From contig CAMWXE010000065.1 of NCBI GenBank assembly GCA_947178145.1, forward strand, positions 1-32,101: 32,101 bases of DNA. The letters are read 5' to 3'. The position numbers and the translations under genes are program-made. The notes below the pieces were generated by a model that saw nothing but the letters and a program-made list of their open reading frames with translations, did no database searches and was not told the origin of the DNA. This DNA is from an uncultured Lachnospiraceae bacterium. Lineage in GTDB: Bacteria > Bacillota > Clostridia > Lachnospirales > Lachnospiraceae. Shown piece by piece: positions 14,952 to 24,339 of the stretch (its first letter is position 1; each line of letters starts with the position of its first letter).

Positions 14952-16064
14952 ATGTTTTTAATGCTAAAGAATACAAAAGTATTGTATTTTAATCTGCCGG
15001 ATTTTACGGTGGAGGTACTCAGAGAGGATCTGCTGCCCTATTTTTTGCGATCAAATATCAAGAAGTCTTCAAATATGAAAGATATTTTGCATAACGTACA
15101 GACAGTAAAGAGCTATCTGAGCAGTAGAATGCTGTCACTGTCGAGAGATAATGCCAAGAAAATCTATGCGGCTTTTCAGATACCGCAGGTGGATTCTATT
15201 GACAACAGGGTAAGTATTTGTATCAAATGTAAAGGCGTATCCATTCAGGATAGCTATTGGGTTCAGGAAGAAAATGAATCTGGTATATGGGAATCGATTA
15301 ATATCAGACAAAATAAATTAAAAGATATTATCGATCTGTCTTTAGGGGGGTTCAGCCCTACAATCACAACAAGCATCATATGCCCGGAACTGACAACCAA
15401 GGGATTGTTTCGAAAAGGCTGGGTACGCATGGGTGACATTCTGTATCTATTGAAATCAGACAAGACGAAGGAATGTGTAAATACAAAGATGGAAGTGCTG
15501 GCATCGGAAATCCTTGAATGCTTTGACAATGCCATTGACAGTATCACTTATTTCAGCGATATGAAAAATATGATGGACGGAGAAGGGCAGGTGTCCATCT
15601 GCAAAAACTTTGTAGGAGAGGATTATTCTTTTGTGGAGGCGTGGGAGTTTATGGACTACTGCAGACGCCTTGACATAAACTACAGGGAATATTGTATGAA
15701 AAAGTGGGGGGCAGAGTTTGCCAGCATTCCGGTATTGGACTATATTATTGTCAATACGGACAGGCATACGCAGAATTATGGATTTATGATGAACAACGAT
15801 ACAGGTGAAATCGAACATCTGGCGCCTTTGTTCGACTTTAACTGTGCACTTGTGGCAGATTACTTCGCACATGACGCAAGGGACACACTCAGCCAGATGT
15901 TTAATACCGCGGAAACGCTGAGAGAGTTGGCGTATCAGTTTAAAGAGCAGGCCAATATTGTTTTCAATGAGGATAAGTTTATGAAGGTGGTCGGGAGAAA
16001 TGAGCAATACAAATACATATTTGAACAGGTATATGCGCGGATACAGGAATTAGAGCTGGCGTAA
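14952..16064 (+). CDS. HipA-like Ser/Thr kinase, no HipB partner
   Basis: A 370-residue protein whose C-terminal two thirds look like the HipA kinase domain: IIVNTDRHTQNYGFM carries the catalytic loop (D270 with R271, H272 and N275), and LAPLFDFNCAL supplies the metal-binding Asp (D295 in DFN). A ribosome-site-poor start at 14952 is kept because the N-terminal MLKNTKVLYFNLPDFTVEVL reads as protein; the ATG at 14961 is an alternative. HipA kinases of Gram-negatives phosphorylate GltX and work with the repressor HipB; no HTH gene is adjacent here, and the N-subdomain differs from HipA, so it belongs to the HipA-like kinases of Firmicutes with unknown substrate. It has its own promoter and a structured leader. 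Confidence 0.7.
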   Translation: MFLMLKNTKVLYFNLPDFTVEVLREDLLPYFLRSNIKKSSNMKDILHNVQTVKSYLSSRMLSLSRDNAKKIYAAFQIPQVDSIDNRVSICIKCKGVSIQDSYWVQEENESGIWESINIRQNKLKDIIDLSLGGFSPTITTSIICPELTTKGLFRKGWVRMGDILYLLKSDKTKECVNTKMEVLASEILECFDNAIDSITYFSDMKNMMDGEGQVSICKNFVGEDYSFVEAWEFMDYCRRLDINYREYCMKKWGAEFASIPVLDYIIVNTDRHTQNYGFMMNNDTGEIEHLAPLFDFNCALVADYFAHDARDTLSQMFNTAETLRELAYQFKEQANIVFNEDKFMKVVGRNEQYKYIFEQVYARIQELELA

Positions 16065-16113
16065 TTGTGTTCTCATGCTTGCAGAGACCAGAGCACTATG
16101 ATATACTTAAAAT

Positions 16114-16140
16114 CTGTAAAGTTATTTCTTTACAGTTTCT
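16114..16140 (+). terminator. Hairpin after the HipA-like gene
   Basis: CTGTAAAG-TTATTT-CTTTACAG, a perfect 8-base stem, followed by TTTCTT. It lies 50 bases past the kinase stop and 45 before the thrC start. It is AT-rich, so a weak terminator or an attenuator. Confidence 0.45.
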
Positions 16141-16184
16141 TAGATGGATTTTGGCATAATTATGAAGTAAGAGGAGAAAGTGAA

Positions 16185-17672
16185 ATGGAGTTATTTTACA
16201 GAAGCACACGAAGTAACAGCGAGACGGTCAGGGCGTCACAGGCGATCTTGAAGGGACTTGCGGACGATGGCGGATTATATGTGCCAGAGTCGGTTCCAAG
16301 GCTTGAACGGAGTCTTGCGGATCTGTCGCAGATGACATATCAGGAGACGGCATACGAGGTAATGAAGCTGTTTCTCACGGACTTTACGGAGACAGAACTC
16401 AAAGATTGCATTAACAAAGCATATGACAACAAGTTTGACACAGAAGTGATTGCACCGCTTGTGGAGGCGGAGGGGACATATTATTTAGAGCTTTTCCACG
16501 GTGCAACGATCGCGTTTAAGGATATGGCACTCTCGATTCTGCCGCATTTACTCATCACATCGGCAAAGAAAAATCATGTGGAAAACGAAATCGTAATCCT
16601 CACTGCGACAAGTGGTGATACAGGGAAGGCGGCACTTGCGGGGTTTGCAGATGTAAAGGGTACCCGAATTATTGTATTTTATCCGAAAAATGGTGTCAGT
16701 CCTATTCAGGAGAAGCAGATGGTTACGCAGAAGGGGGACAACACGTTTGTGGTGGGTATCACAGGCAACTTTGATGATGCACAGACGGGCGTGAAGATGC
16801 TGTTTGGGGATAAAGCGTTAGCTGATACGATGGCGCAGGCCGGTTTTCAGTTCTCCTCTGCAAATTCCATCAATATCGGAAGACTTGTTCCGCAGGTGGT
16901 CTACTATGTGTACTCCTATGCACAGCTTCTGAAAGAAGGAAAAATAGAGAACGGTGAGAAGATCAATGTTGTCGTTCCAACAGGAAATTTTGGGAATATT
17001 CTCGCCGCCTATTTTGCCAAGAATATGGGAGTTCCCATTGCAAAGCTGATCTGTGCTTCCAACGAAAATAAGGTACTCTATGATTTCTTTGAGACAGGTA
17101 TCTATGATAAAAACAGGGAGTTTGTGCTGACCAGCTCACCTTCCATGGATATCCTGATCTCCAGCAACCTTGAGCGGCTGATCTATTTGACAGCGGGGGC
17201 AGATGCAGAGAAGAATGCCGCGTTTATGAAGGATCTGTCCACAACGGGTAAATACGAGATTACTGCTGAGATGAGGGCTGAGATGAAAGATTTCTATGGA
17301 AATTACGCGTCGGAGCAGGAGACAGCAGACACAATCAGATCCCTGTATGAAAAGACAGGGTATGTGATTGATACACATACTGCCGTGGCGGCGGCAGTCT
17401 TAAATAAGTATAAGAAGGAGACCGGCGACGAGACAAAGACAGTGCTGGCATCGACTGCAAGTCCCTTTAAGTTTACGAGAAGCGTGATGAATGCTATTGA
17501 TGCAAAGTATGATGCAATGGGTGATTTTGAGCTTGTCGATGAGCTTTCCAGGCTTGCCAATATCAGTGTTCCGAGGGCGATCGAGGAGATTCGCACAGCG
17601 CCAGTACTCCATGATACTGTCTGTGACCGGGAAGAGATGAAGGCAGTTGTCATGAAGTTTTTGGGCATTTGA
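16185..17672 (+). CDS. thrC: Threonine synthase
   Basis: A 495-residue fold-type II PLP enzyme converting O-phosphohomoserine to threonine, the last step of the pathway. The ATG at 16185 has AGAGGAGAAAG before it and starts the family's own N-terminus (MELFYRSTRSN); an open frame further upstream is ignored. Visible motifs: ASQAILKGLADDGGLYVPE, the PLP lysine K112 in HGATIAFKDMALS, the phosphate-binding glycine loop in TATSGDTGKAALAGF, and PTGNFGNILAAYFAKNMG. Length and the N-terminal extension are those of the longer bacterial/fungal class. No homoserine genes are adjacent. It is followed at 137 bases by a small membrane protein gene and deoC; a separate transcript is possible. Confidence 0.95.
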   Translation: MELFYRSTRSNSETVRASQAILKGLADDGGLYVPESVPRLERSLADLSQMTYQETAYEVMKLFLTDFTETELKDCINKAYDNKFDTEVIAPLVEAEGTYYLELFHGATIAFKDMALSILPHLLITSAKKNHVENEIVILTATSGDTGKAALAGFADVKGTRIIVFYPKNGVSPIQEKQMVTQKGDNTFVVGITGNFDDAQTGVKMLFGDKALADTMAQAGFQFSSANSINIGRLVPQVVYYVYSYAQLLKEGKIENGEKINVVVPTGNFGNILAAYFAKNMGVPIAKLICASNENKVLYDFFETGIYDKNREFVLTSSPSMDILISSNLERLIYLTAGADAEKNAAFMKDLSTTGKYEITAEMRAEMKDFYGNYASEQETADTIRSLYEKTGYVIDTHTAVAAAVLNKYKKETGDETKTVLASTASPFKFTRSVMNAIDAKYDAMGDFELVDELSRLANISVPRAIEEIRTAPVLHDTVCDREEMKAVVMKFLGI

Positions 17673-17809
17673 GACAGGAATGCGAGGGCTGGTTTGAGAG
17701 AAATTTCTGGCCTGGATTCTGACAGGATGTGTGAGGAAGCCGGGCGCTTTGCAGAGGAATGGCTCTTTGTTGATACGTTTTTGTCTGATAAAGGAAAGAA
17801 GGTGTACAT

Positions 17810-18154
17810 ATGAGTTTTGGAATGATACTTGATCTGCTCATTATGGCGTGTGGCATCTATATGGTCTACTGGGCAGTGCAGATGAAGTCGACCAATAAAA
17901 TCCCGGCTATGCTTGTGGGCAAAGGATTTCCGATTAGCAGGGCAAAAGACCCGGACGGGTTTATCAGATATACATTTCCACTTACGTTTGCGACGGGGGT
18001 TATTCTTTTCGCAACAGGATTAGCAGGTGCGCTTGAAATTTTCGCAACCTATCCGCTGGCAGAAACATTGATGCGGATTGTGCTGATTGTTGTGATTGTT
18101 GCTTATGGTATGATGCTTATGAAAGCACAGAGAAAATATTTGGTAGGAAATTAG
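17810..18154 (+). CDS. Small membrane protein, three helices, unknown function
   Basis: A 114-residue protein with hydrophobic helices at about 4-24, 55-76 and 84-106, separated by a short polar loop (MKSTNKIPAMLVGKGFP) that would lie on one face. No known domain is recognised. It has AAGGAAAGAAGGTGTACAT before the ATG. The stop is 12 bases before the deoC start, so the two are probably co-transcribed. Confidence 0.7.
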   Translation: MSFGMILDLLIMACGIYMVYWAVQMKSTNKIPAMLVGKGFPISRAKDPDGFIRYTFPLTFATGVILFATGLAGALEIFATYPLAETLMRIVLIVVIVAYGMMLMKAQRKYLVGN

Positions 18155-18166
18155 GGGGATTTTGTT

Positions 18167-18832
18167 ATGACAGACAGAGAGATTTTGAAGCATATTGACC
18201 ATACTCAGTTAAAACCGTTTGCTACATGGAGTGATATTGAGAAAATCTGTGATGAGGCGGTAAAGTATCGGACAGCTTCGGTGTGTATTCCGCCGGCATA
18301 TATCAAGAGGGCTCATGATGGATATGGCGATAAGATTAATATCTGTACCGTGGTAGGTTTTCCACTTGGCTACAGTGTGACAGACGCAAAGGTCGCGGAA
18401 GTGAGGAAGGCACTTGCCGACGGCTGCAATGAGATTGATATGGTAGTGAATATCAGTGATGTAAAGAATGGTGATTACATCAAAGTGGAGGAAGAGATCC
18501 GAACATTGAAAGCGGTGTGCGGGGATCACATTCTCAAAGTTATCATTGAGACCTGTTTTCTCTCCGAGGAAGAGAAGATTGCAATGTGCAAGGCGGTCAC
18601 AAATGCGGGTGCTGATTACATAAAGACTTCAACTGGTTTTGGGACAGGCGGTGCGACGATTGAGGATATCCGTCTGTTCAAGAAATATATTGGACCAAAT
18701 GTTAAAATGAAAGCTGCTGGCGGAGTGAAAACGAAGGAAGACCTGATAATGTTCCTCGAGGAAGGATGTGAGCGGATCGGCACATCATCAGCAGTGGGCA
18801 TTCTTCAGGGAGCACAGGTGCAAGGGTACTAA
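18167..18832 (+). CDS. deoC: Deoxyribose-phosphate aldolase
   Basis: A 221-residue class I aldolase splitting 2-deoxyribose-5-phosphate to glyceraldehyde-3-phosphate and acetaldehyde, in deoxynucleoside salvage. Catalytic residues are in place: D91 in NEIDMVVN, the Schiff-base lysine K153 in DYIKTSTGFG, and K182 in VKMKAAGGVK. The opening IDHTQLKP and the closing phosphate-binding ERIGTSSAV are also typical. The start follows TTAGGGGGATTTTGTT. It ends 12 bases before the aminopeptidase start, forming a tight three-gene run with the small membrane protein. No other deo genes (deoA, deoB, deoR) are present nearby, which is unusual for E. coli-type operons but common in this group. Confidence 0.95.
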   Translation: MTDREILKHIDHTQLKPFATWSDIEKICDEAVKYRTASVCIPPAYIKRAHDGYGDKINICTVVGFPLGYSVTDAKVAEVRKALADGCNEIDMVVNISDVKNGDYIKVEEEIRTLKAVCGDHILKVIIETCFLSEEEKIAMCKAVTNAGADYIKTSTGFGTGGATIEDIRLFKKYIGPNVKMKAAGGVKTKEDLIMFLEEGCERIGTSSAVGILQGAQVQGY

Positions 18833-18844
18833 TGGAGGTTCAAA

Positions 18845-20641
18845 ATGGGAGTAGTGGAAAGACAGCGGATTGAGGAGCTGCAAAAGCTGCTTGAAGAGGC
18901 GGCAATTGACTATTATATCGTGCCGACAGCAGATTATCACAATTCGGAATATGTCAGTCAATATTTTAAGATGAGGGAATTCTTGTCAGGATTTACAGGT
19001 TCTGCTGGAACGCTGGTGGTGAGCAGGACAGAGGCAGGACTTTGGACAGATGGCAGGTATTTTGTGCAGGCGGAGACTGAGCTGGACGATTCGGGTATTG
19101 TGCTGTATAAGATGGCGGAGGAGAATGTTCCGACGATCAAAGAATATCTTGAGAAGAATGTGACAGAAGGTCAGACAATTGGTTTTGACGGCAGGGTTGT
19201 GGATGCTTTTTTTGGAAAGGAGCTTGAGGAAGTCTTTGCCGGGAAAAATGTGTCTGTTGTTTATGACAGGGACATCGCAACACAGCTGTGGCAGGACAGA
19301 CCGGCAATGCCTGTGAGCAAGGTGTGGATTGTGCCTGAAGAAAGCTGCGGCATGAGCGTACAGGAAAAGCTTGCCAGGGTAAGGGAGAAAATGTCTGAGG
19401 AGGGTGCAGAGCATCTGCTGCTCTCAAAGCTCGATGATATTATGTGGTTGTACAATATCCGGGCAAATGATGTGGACTGTAATCCGGTAGCACTTTCCTA
19501 TACTTTTGTATCCGGAGAGGACGCTGTTTTATTCATACAGAATGAGGCGTTGACAGAGGAAGGGAAGCACTACTTTGAAGAGAGAGGTGTCTCGTGTGAG
19601 GATTACAATAATGTCACAGAATATCTCAAAAACTGTGAAATCAAAGGAAAAGTATGGTGCTCATGCGCGGACATCAGCTATATGCTTTACAAGCTGATGC
19701 AAAACCGCACGGAACTGGTGGACAGGAAAAATCCGACAGAGCTTTTGAAAGCGGTCAAAAATCCGACAGAGCTGGAACATATCAGGGAGTGTTATCTCAG
19801 GGACAGCGTCGTGCTGACAAAATTCCTCTTTTGGATGAAAGAAAATGCGGGAAAAGTTCCGATGGATGAGCTGAGCGTGGCGAAAAAGCTTGATGGCATG
19901 AGAGCCGAAATCCCAGGATTTCTAGAACTGTCATTCCCAACAATCAGTGCATATAAATCCAACGCAGCGATGGCGCACTACAGCGCGACCGAGGAGCATT
20001 TTAGCAGCATTGAGGCAGATGGTTTTTATCTGGTTGATTCCGGCGGACAGTATGAAGGCGGCACGACGGATGTGACAAGGACGATCCGACTGGGGGCGAT
20101 TACCGACGAGATGAAGCTGCATTTTACAAAGGTAGCCTGTGCGATGCTTCGGCTGGCGGATGCAAAGTTTTTGCACGGCTGCACAGGGAGAAATCTTGAT
20201 ATCATTGCACGTGGGCCGCTGTGGGAGTGCGGACTGGACTATAAGCATGGGACAGGACACGGAATCGGTTATATACTGAATGTCCACGAGGGACCACACA
20301 GTTTGAGATGGCAGTACAAGCCGAACGTTCCAGAGACGGAGCTCGAAGAGGGTATGATTGTCTCGGACGAGCCAGGAATGTATGTACAGGACAGCCATGG
20401 AATCCGGACAGAGAATATTGTCGAGATTGTGAAGGAGGACAAGAACGAATACGGACAGTTTATGGGATTTCGTCATCTGACTTATGTCCCCGTTGACTTG
20501 GAGGCTATTGATACACAGTATATGGAACCTTCTGATATCAAAAAGCTGAATGCATACCATAAAATGGTATATGAAAAACTGTCGCCATATTTTGCGGGTG
20601 AACAGCTTGAACAGTTAAAGGATGCAACACGAGCCGTCTGA
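18845..20641 (+). CDS. pepP: Xaa-Pro aminopeptidase (M24B, long form)
   Basis: A 598-residue cytosolic metallopeptidase that removes N-terminal residues before proline. It is the long, three-domain form akin to eukaryotic APP1: two creatinase-like N-terminal domains (about 1-310) and a pita-bread catalytic domain (about 315-560). Metal ligands are visible: D398 in LVDSGGQY, D409 in TTDVTRT, H472 in GTGHGIGY, the Glu of IVSDEPGMY and the Glu of RTENIVEI. The C-terminal segment (LKDATRAV end) is short as usual. AATGGAGGTTCAAA lies before the ATG, 12 bases after deoC. A symbol is assigned by analogy; some would call it pepP2. Confidence 0.9.
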   Translation: MGVVERQRIEELQKLLEEAAIDYYIVPTADYHNSEYVSQYFKMREFLSGFTGSAGTLVVSRTEAGLWTDGRYFVQAETELDDSGIVLYKMAEENVPTIKEYLEKNVTEGQTIGFDGRVVDAFFGKELEEVFAGKNVSVVYDRDIATQLWQDRPAMPVSKVWIVPEESCGMSVQEKLARVREKMSEEGAEHLLLSKLDDIMWLYNIRANDVDCNPVALSYTFVSGEDAVLFIQNEALTEEGKHYFEERGVSCEDYNNVTEYLKNCEIKGKVWCSCADISYMLYKLMQNRTELVDRKNPTELLKAVKNPTELEHIRECYLRDSVVLTKFLFWMKENAGKVPMDELSVAKKLDGMRAEIPGFLELSFPTISAYKSNAAMAHYSATEEHFSSIEADGFYLVDSGGQYEGGTTDVTRTIRLGAITDEMKLHFTKVACAMLRLADAKFLHGCTGRNLDIIARGPLWECGLDYKHGTGHGIGYILNVHEGPHSLRWQYKPNVPETELEEGMIVSDEPGMYVQDSHGIRTENIVEIVKEDKNEYGQFMGFRHLTYVPVDLEAIDTQYMEPSDIKKLNAYHKMVYEKLSPYFAGEQLEQLKDATRAV

Positions 20642-20714
20642 TTCGCATAAAAGCCTTGTGTGACTGGCAGAAATCCCATCGCAGAGAGCGGAGGTCAAAT
20701 ATAGGAGGAGACAT

Positions 20715-22337
20715 ATGAAAAAGGAAGGGCAGGACAGCAATAAGGCAGTTAAATTTGCGTGGCTGGATGAAGGGCTTATATTGGGATTGCTGGTGATTCA
20801 GATTGCAATGATTGCATATTTTAATCTGAGAGATATTCGCAATTCGCTGGACAGTGATTGTGCAATCACGATTTATCACTTTCGGGAAGTCATTCGAAAT
20901 GGTACATTCAATCTGCAGAATTGGTATCATACAACATCACTTGAATTAGATGCTACATTTTTGTTTGCATGGCCGCTTTATTATATTGTGCATGATATCT
21001 TTACTGCCGTAGGAATTGCCAATTTGATTTATATGCTGTTATATATCATTGTGATTAGCGGGATCTTGAAGTGTGTTCATGTGAATCGTAAATATATTTT
21101 AATCACAATTTGTCTGGTATTGACACCATATGCATTTGGCATGTTAGACTACTTTAATATGCTTTTCTATGGAGTTACTTTTTATGGTTTGAAGACATTA
21201 GTACCGTTGCTTTGTATATGGAATCTTTTGCTGTTGAAGGAACAAAGTGTGACACGTAAGGAAAAATGGGGTAAGATAGCTGTGTTATGTGTTTACCTGT
21301 TTTTCTTGTTTATAACCTCGTTCTCAACAGGAATTTATGTAATGCTTTGTGGAATTTTTCCAATCTGCTGTTGTGTTTTGCTTGACATCTGGAAATCAGG
21401 GAAATGGAATGGCAGATATAACTGGAGGCAGGCGGGTGTCCTGCTGGGAAGTCTGCCGGTGGTTATTGCAGGCTGCATGCTTCATCAAAAGTATTATGGA
21501 CTTACATCAAGATTCAACATGAGATTAACCAAGATAGAAAATTATGCGGTTAATTTCAGAGCATGTGTCAGAGGAATTTTTGATTTATTTGGCGCGACAA
21601 TCTCAGATGATATTGAAGCGTTATCCATCAATGGAATTTGGTATTGTCTGAAGATGGGATTTGTAGTGCTGCTGGTGTTTGCCTGGTTGTATAACCTCCG
21701 GCTCTTATTTCAAAAGCATGAGAAAGGAACGATAAAAGAATTTCTTGCAATTCTGCCACTTTTTAATTTTCTGATTTTATTGATGGCGGATTCCCGATAT
21801 GGAACGAATACGCATATCGAATACCGATACTATCTGATTGGCGCAGTTCCCATGCTGCTTCTTCTGGGGATACAGATTGATGAGTGGTGCAAATCGATCA
21901 ATGAATTTCAAAAGAATACTGTATCGATCGTATTGTTGATCGCTTTGGCAGTGCTGATGGGTGGAAATAATAAATATGTTATCGACCATTGGGACAGAAC
22001 TTCCTATGCGGTGGAGTTGTGTGATTATTTTAACACATTGGATATAGAATCTGTATTCTTTGTGGACGATCCGGATACTTCGCATATTTGCAAAGGAATT
22101 GACGGAAATCATAAGTATGGCACCTTTATGTCGGATACACAGACCTTAGAAGTAGGATTCTGCAGTTACCTTGACTCAGCACATGGCAGCTTTTATGGAA
22201 ATAAAAATGCGCTGGCTGTGTTTATCTATTCTGTCCCGGAGGATTATATGCCTGTTGAGATTGCGCAGCATTATCAGAAAGTAGCAACAGTCAGGTGGTT
22301 TGACATTTATGTGAGTGATCAGGTGTGGTTTCCATAA
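20715..22337 (+). CDS. Polytopic membrane protein, GT-C glycosyltransferase-like
   Basis: A 540-residue protein with about 10-11 predicted helices (first at about 21-38, then many between 85 and 440) and a C-terminal soluble tail of about 110 residues. The loop after the first helix has DSDCAITIYHFREVIRNG, then NWYHTTSLELDATFLFAWPL, which is like the first extracytoplasmic loop of GT-C fold transferases, where the Asp residues bind lipid-phosphate sugar. That makes a lipid-linked sugar transferase plausible; no strong family signature was recognised. ATAGGAGGAGACAT precedes the ATG. It follows the aminopeptidase by 73 bases. Codon use is more AT-rich than pckA next to it. Confidence 0.6.
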   Translation: MKKEGQDSNKAVKFAWLDEGLILGLLVIQIAMIAYFNLRDIRNSLDSDCAITIYHFREVIRNGTFNLQNWYHTTSLELDATFLFAWPLYYIVHDIFTAVGIANLIYMLLYIIVISGILKCVHVNRKYILITICLVLTPYAFGMLDYFNMLFYGVTFYGLKTLVPLLCIWNLLLLKEQSVTRKEKWGKIAVLCVYLFFLFITSFSTGIYVMLCGIFPICCCVLLDIWKSGKWNGRYNWRQAGVLLGSLPVVIAGCMLHQKYYGLTSRFNMRLTKIENYAVNFRACVRGIFDLFGATISDDIEALSINGIWYCLKMGFVVLLVFAWLYNLRLLFQKHEKGTIKEFLAILPLFNFLILLMADSRYGTNTHIEYRYYLIGAVPMLLLLGIQIDEWCKSINEFQKNTVSIVLLIALAVLMGGNNKYVIDHWDRTSYAVELCDYFNTLDIESVFFVDDPDTSHICKGIDGNHKYGTFMSDTQTLEVGFCSYLDSAHGSFYGNKNALAVFIYSVPEDYMPVEIAQHYQKVATVRWFDIYVSDQVWFP

Positions 22338-22394
22338 CATGCATCAGAAATTATATTTTGCATATTAAGATATCATGAAATTTTGCTAATTTTA

Positions 22395-22423
22395 TTGACT
22401 TTTCTCTAAGGTTTTGAGATAAT
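22395..22423 (+). promoter_or_regulatory. pckA promoter P1
   Basis: TTGACT (22395-22400), 17 bases, GATAAT (22418-22423). It is the upstream one of two tandem promoters, about 105 bases from the start codon. Confidence 0.6.
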
Positions 22424-22450
22424 TAGTTCATTAGGGTAAGCCCTTACATT

Positions 22451-22479
22451 TTGATCATAACCGTTACAGACAGTATAAT
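22451..22479 (+). promoter_or_regulatory. pckA promoter P2
   Basis: TTGATC (22451-22456), 17 bases, TATAAT (22474-22479), about 50 bases before the start codon, with a long AT-rich stretch and AAGGAGG between. No clear operator (cre, Rex) was found around either promoter. Confidence 0.65.
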
Positions 22480-22528
22480 TCGTCACGGCGGTTTGAAATA
22501 AAATTTATTATCTTAAGGAGGATCTTAT

Positions 22529-24247
22529 ATGTCAACGAAAGCGTATTATCCCATTTCCGAGATTGGTGCTGGAAAGGTAGGATTTTCAAAGACACGTTCT
22601 ATCATCGAGGCTGCTTTTTACGGGAACAATGTAGTGAAGGTAAACACTTTAAAGGAAGCCTATGAGTTAGCAAAGAACTCACCGGGAACCATTGTTACTG
22701 ATATGAAGATTAAGGACGGCGAAACATTTGGTCTCGAGAAGGATGCAAGAGTTTTGTTATTCAACGATGGCGCTGTTACAGGCCGTTACGCGGCAGCTCG
22801 TCGTATCAAGGGTGAGCCGGGCGTAGATGAGACAAAGCTTGACAAGGTAGTTATGGACGCAATCTATGAGACACGTTGGAAGACGATGTATCATGCAGAG
22901 TGCTTTGTAGGTCTTGATCCGGAGTTCATGGTAAAGGCACATCTCCTGATTCCGGAAGGAGAGGAGAACCTTCTTTACAACTGGATGATCAACTTCCAGT
23001 ATATGTCTGATGAGTATGTAAAAATGTACAAGACTTCCAAGCCTGTCGGCGATGGCAAGGAGCCGGATATCTATATTTTCTCAGATCCTCAGTGGGCACC
23101 GCATGAGGCACCGGACGTTGACTACAGCTGCCTAAGCGATCCTTTGACACTCTGCTATTTCGATACAAACCAGAACTGTGCAGCGATCCTTGGTATGAAG
23201 TACTTCGGTGAGCACAAGAAGGGTACACTGACAATGGCATGGGCACTTGCAAACAGAAACGGCTATGCTTCCTGCCATGGCGGACAGAAGGAATACTCTC
23301 TTGAGGGCGGCAAGAAGTTCGTGGCATCTGTATACGGATTGTCCGGATCAGGAAAGTCTACTCTGACACATGCAAAGCATGCTGGCAAGTATGACGCATT
23401 TGGCGGTATCAAGGTTCTTCACGATGATGCATTCATTATCAACACAGATACCTGTGCATCGATCGCACTTGAGCCCACATATTTCGACAAGACAGCTGAC
23501 TATCCTACAGGCTGCCCTGACAATGAGTACTTACTGTCTGCACAGAACTGCTCCGCGACACTTGACGAGGACGGAAAGATTCAGCTCGTGACAGAGGATA
23601 TCAGAAACGGTAACGGCCGTGCGATTAAGTCAAAACTGTGGTCACCGAACCGCGTGGACAAGATCGATGCTCCTGTCAACGCAATTTTCTGGATTATGAA
23701 GGACCCGACAATCCCGCCAGTAGTGAAGTTAAAGGGTGCAGCGCTCGCATCTGTTATGGGTGCTACACTGGCGACAAAGACTTCTACAGCAGAGCGTGTG
23801 GCAGCAGGCACAGATCTGAACGCACTCAGAATCGTTCCTTACGCAAACCCGTTCAGAACATATCCGCTGGTTAATGACTATGAGAAGTTCAAGAAACTGG
23901 TTGAGGAGAAGGATGTAGCATGCTATATCGTCAACACTGGCGATTTCATGGGCACAAAGGTAAAACCGGCTGATACATTAGGTATCCTGGAGACAATCGT
24001 TGAAGGAAAAGCAAACTTCGAGAAGTGGGGCAACTTCGATGATATCGAGATTATGTATGACTGGTCTGGCAAGACAAGCGACGCATTCAAGCCGGATATG
24101 AACAACGCTGAGTACGTGGCAGCATTGAAGTCAGCTATGCAGAACCGTGTGGATGCAGTGGAAGGTTTTGCAACCAAGAAGGAAGGCTACGACAAGCTTC
24201 CTGACGAGGCACTCGCAGCATTGAAGAAGCTCGTTGAGCAGTGCTAA
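22529..24247 (+). CDS. pckA: Phosphoenolpyruvate carboxykinase (ATP)
   Basis: A 572-residue enzyme interconverting oxaloacetate and PEP; in gut anaerobes it often runs in the carboxylating, ATP-forming direction. The nucleotide-binding loop is YGLSGSGKSTLTHAK (about 269-283), where the usual family form is GLSGTGKTTLS, and the following metal-binding region is VLHDDAFIINTDT. The family's substrate-side segments are also recognisable (CHGGQKEYSL, ALEPTYFDKTADYP, PYANPFRTYP). The AAGGAGG ribosome site, two promoters, a strong terminator and a marked bias to C-ending, GC-richer codons compared with its neighbours all indicate high expression. It appears to be a single-gene transcription unit. 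Confidence 0.93.
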   Translation: MSTKAYYPISEIGAGKVGFSKTRSIIEAAFYGNNVVKVNTLKEAYELAKNSPGTIVTDMKIKDGETFGLEKDARVLLFNDGAVTGRYAAARRIKGEPGVDETKLDKVVMDAIYETRWKTMYHAECFVGLDPEFMVKAHLLIPEGEENLLYNWMINFQYMSDEYVKMYKTSKPVGDGKEPDIYIFSDPQWAPHEAPDVDYSCLSDPLTLCYFDTNQNCAAILGMKYFGEHKKGTLTMAWALANRNGYASCHGGQKEYSLEGGKKFVASVYGLSGSGKSTLTHAKHAGKYDAFGGIKVLHDDAFIINTDTCASIALEPTYFDKTADYPTGCPDNEYLLSAQNCSATLDEDGKIQLVTEDIRNGNGRAIKSKLWSPNRVDKIDAPVNAIFWIMKDPTIPPVVKLKGAALASVMGATLATKTSTAERVAAGTDLNALRIVPYANPFRTYPLVNDYEKFKKLVEEKDVACYIVNTGDFMGTKVKPADTLGILETIVEGKANFEKWGNFDDIEIMYDWSGKTSDAFKPDMNNAEYVAALKSAMQNRVDAVEGFATKKEGYDKLPDEALAALKKLVEQC

Positions 24248-24287
24248 GCATTGAAGAATTTTTTGTAAAGAGTGTTTTATGAAATAT

Positions 24288-24318
24288 AGGAGACACATGA
24301 AAGTGTGTCTCCTTTTTC
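24288..24318 (+). terminator. Strong intrinsic terminator of pckA
   Basis: AGGAGACACA-TGAAAG-TGTGTCTCCT, a perfect 10-base stem with a 6-base loop, followed by TTTTTCTT. It begins about 40 bases past the stop codon. Confidence 0.92.
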
Positions 24319-24339
24319 TTGCGCCTGCTACTTTGGCGT

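Noticed and set aside
20598..20621. Another copy of the TTACYGTTCAC motif in the end of the aminopeptidase gene
   Set aside because: The match (TTAACTGTTCAAG on the minus strand) has too many differences and lies in coding sequence.
22424..22528. CcpA cre or Rex site in the pckA leader
   Set aside because: The best candidate around ATAACCGTTACAG misses several consensus positions and no TTGTGA-type Rex dyad is present.
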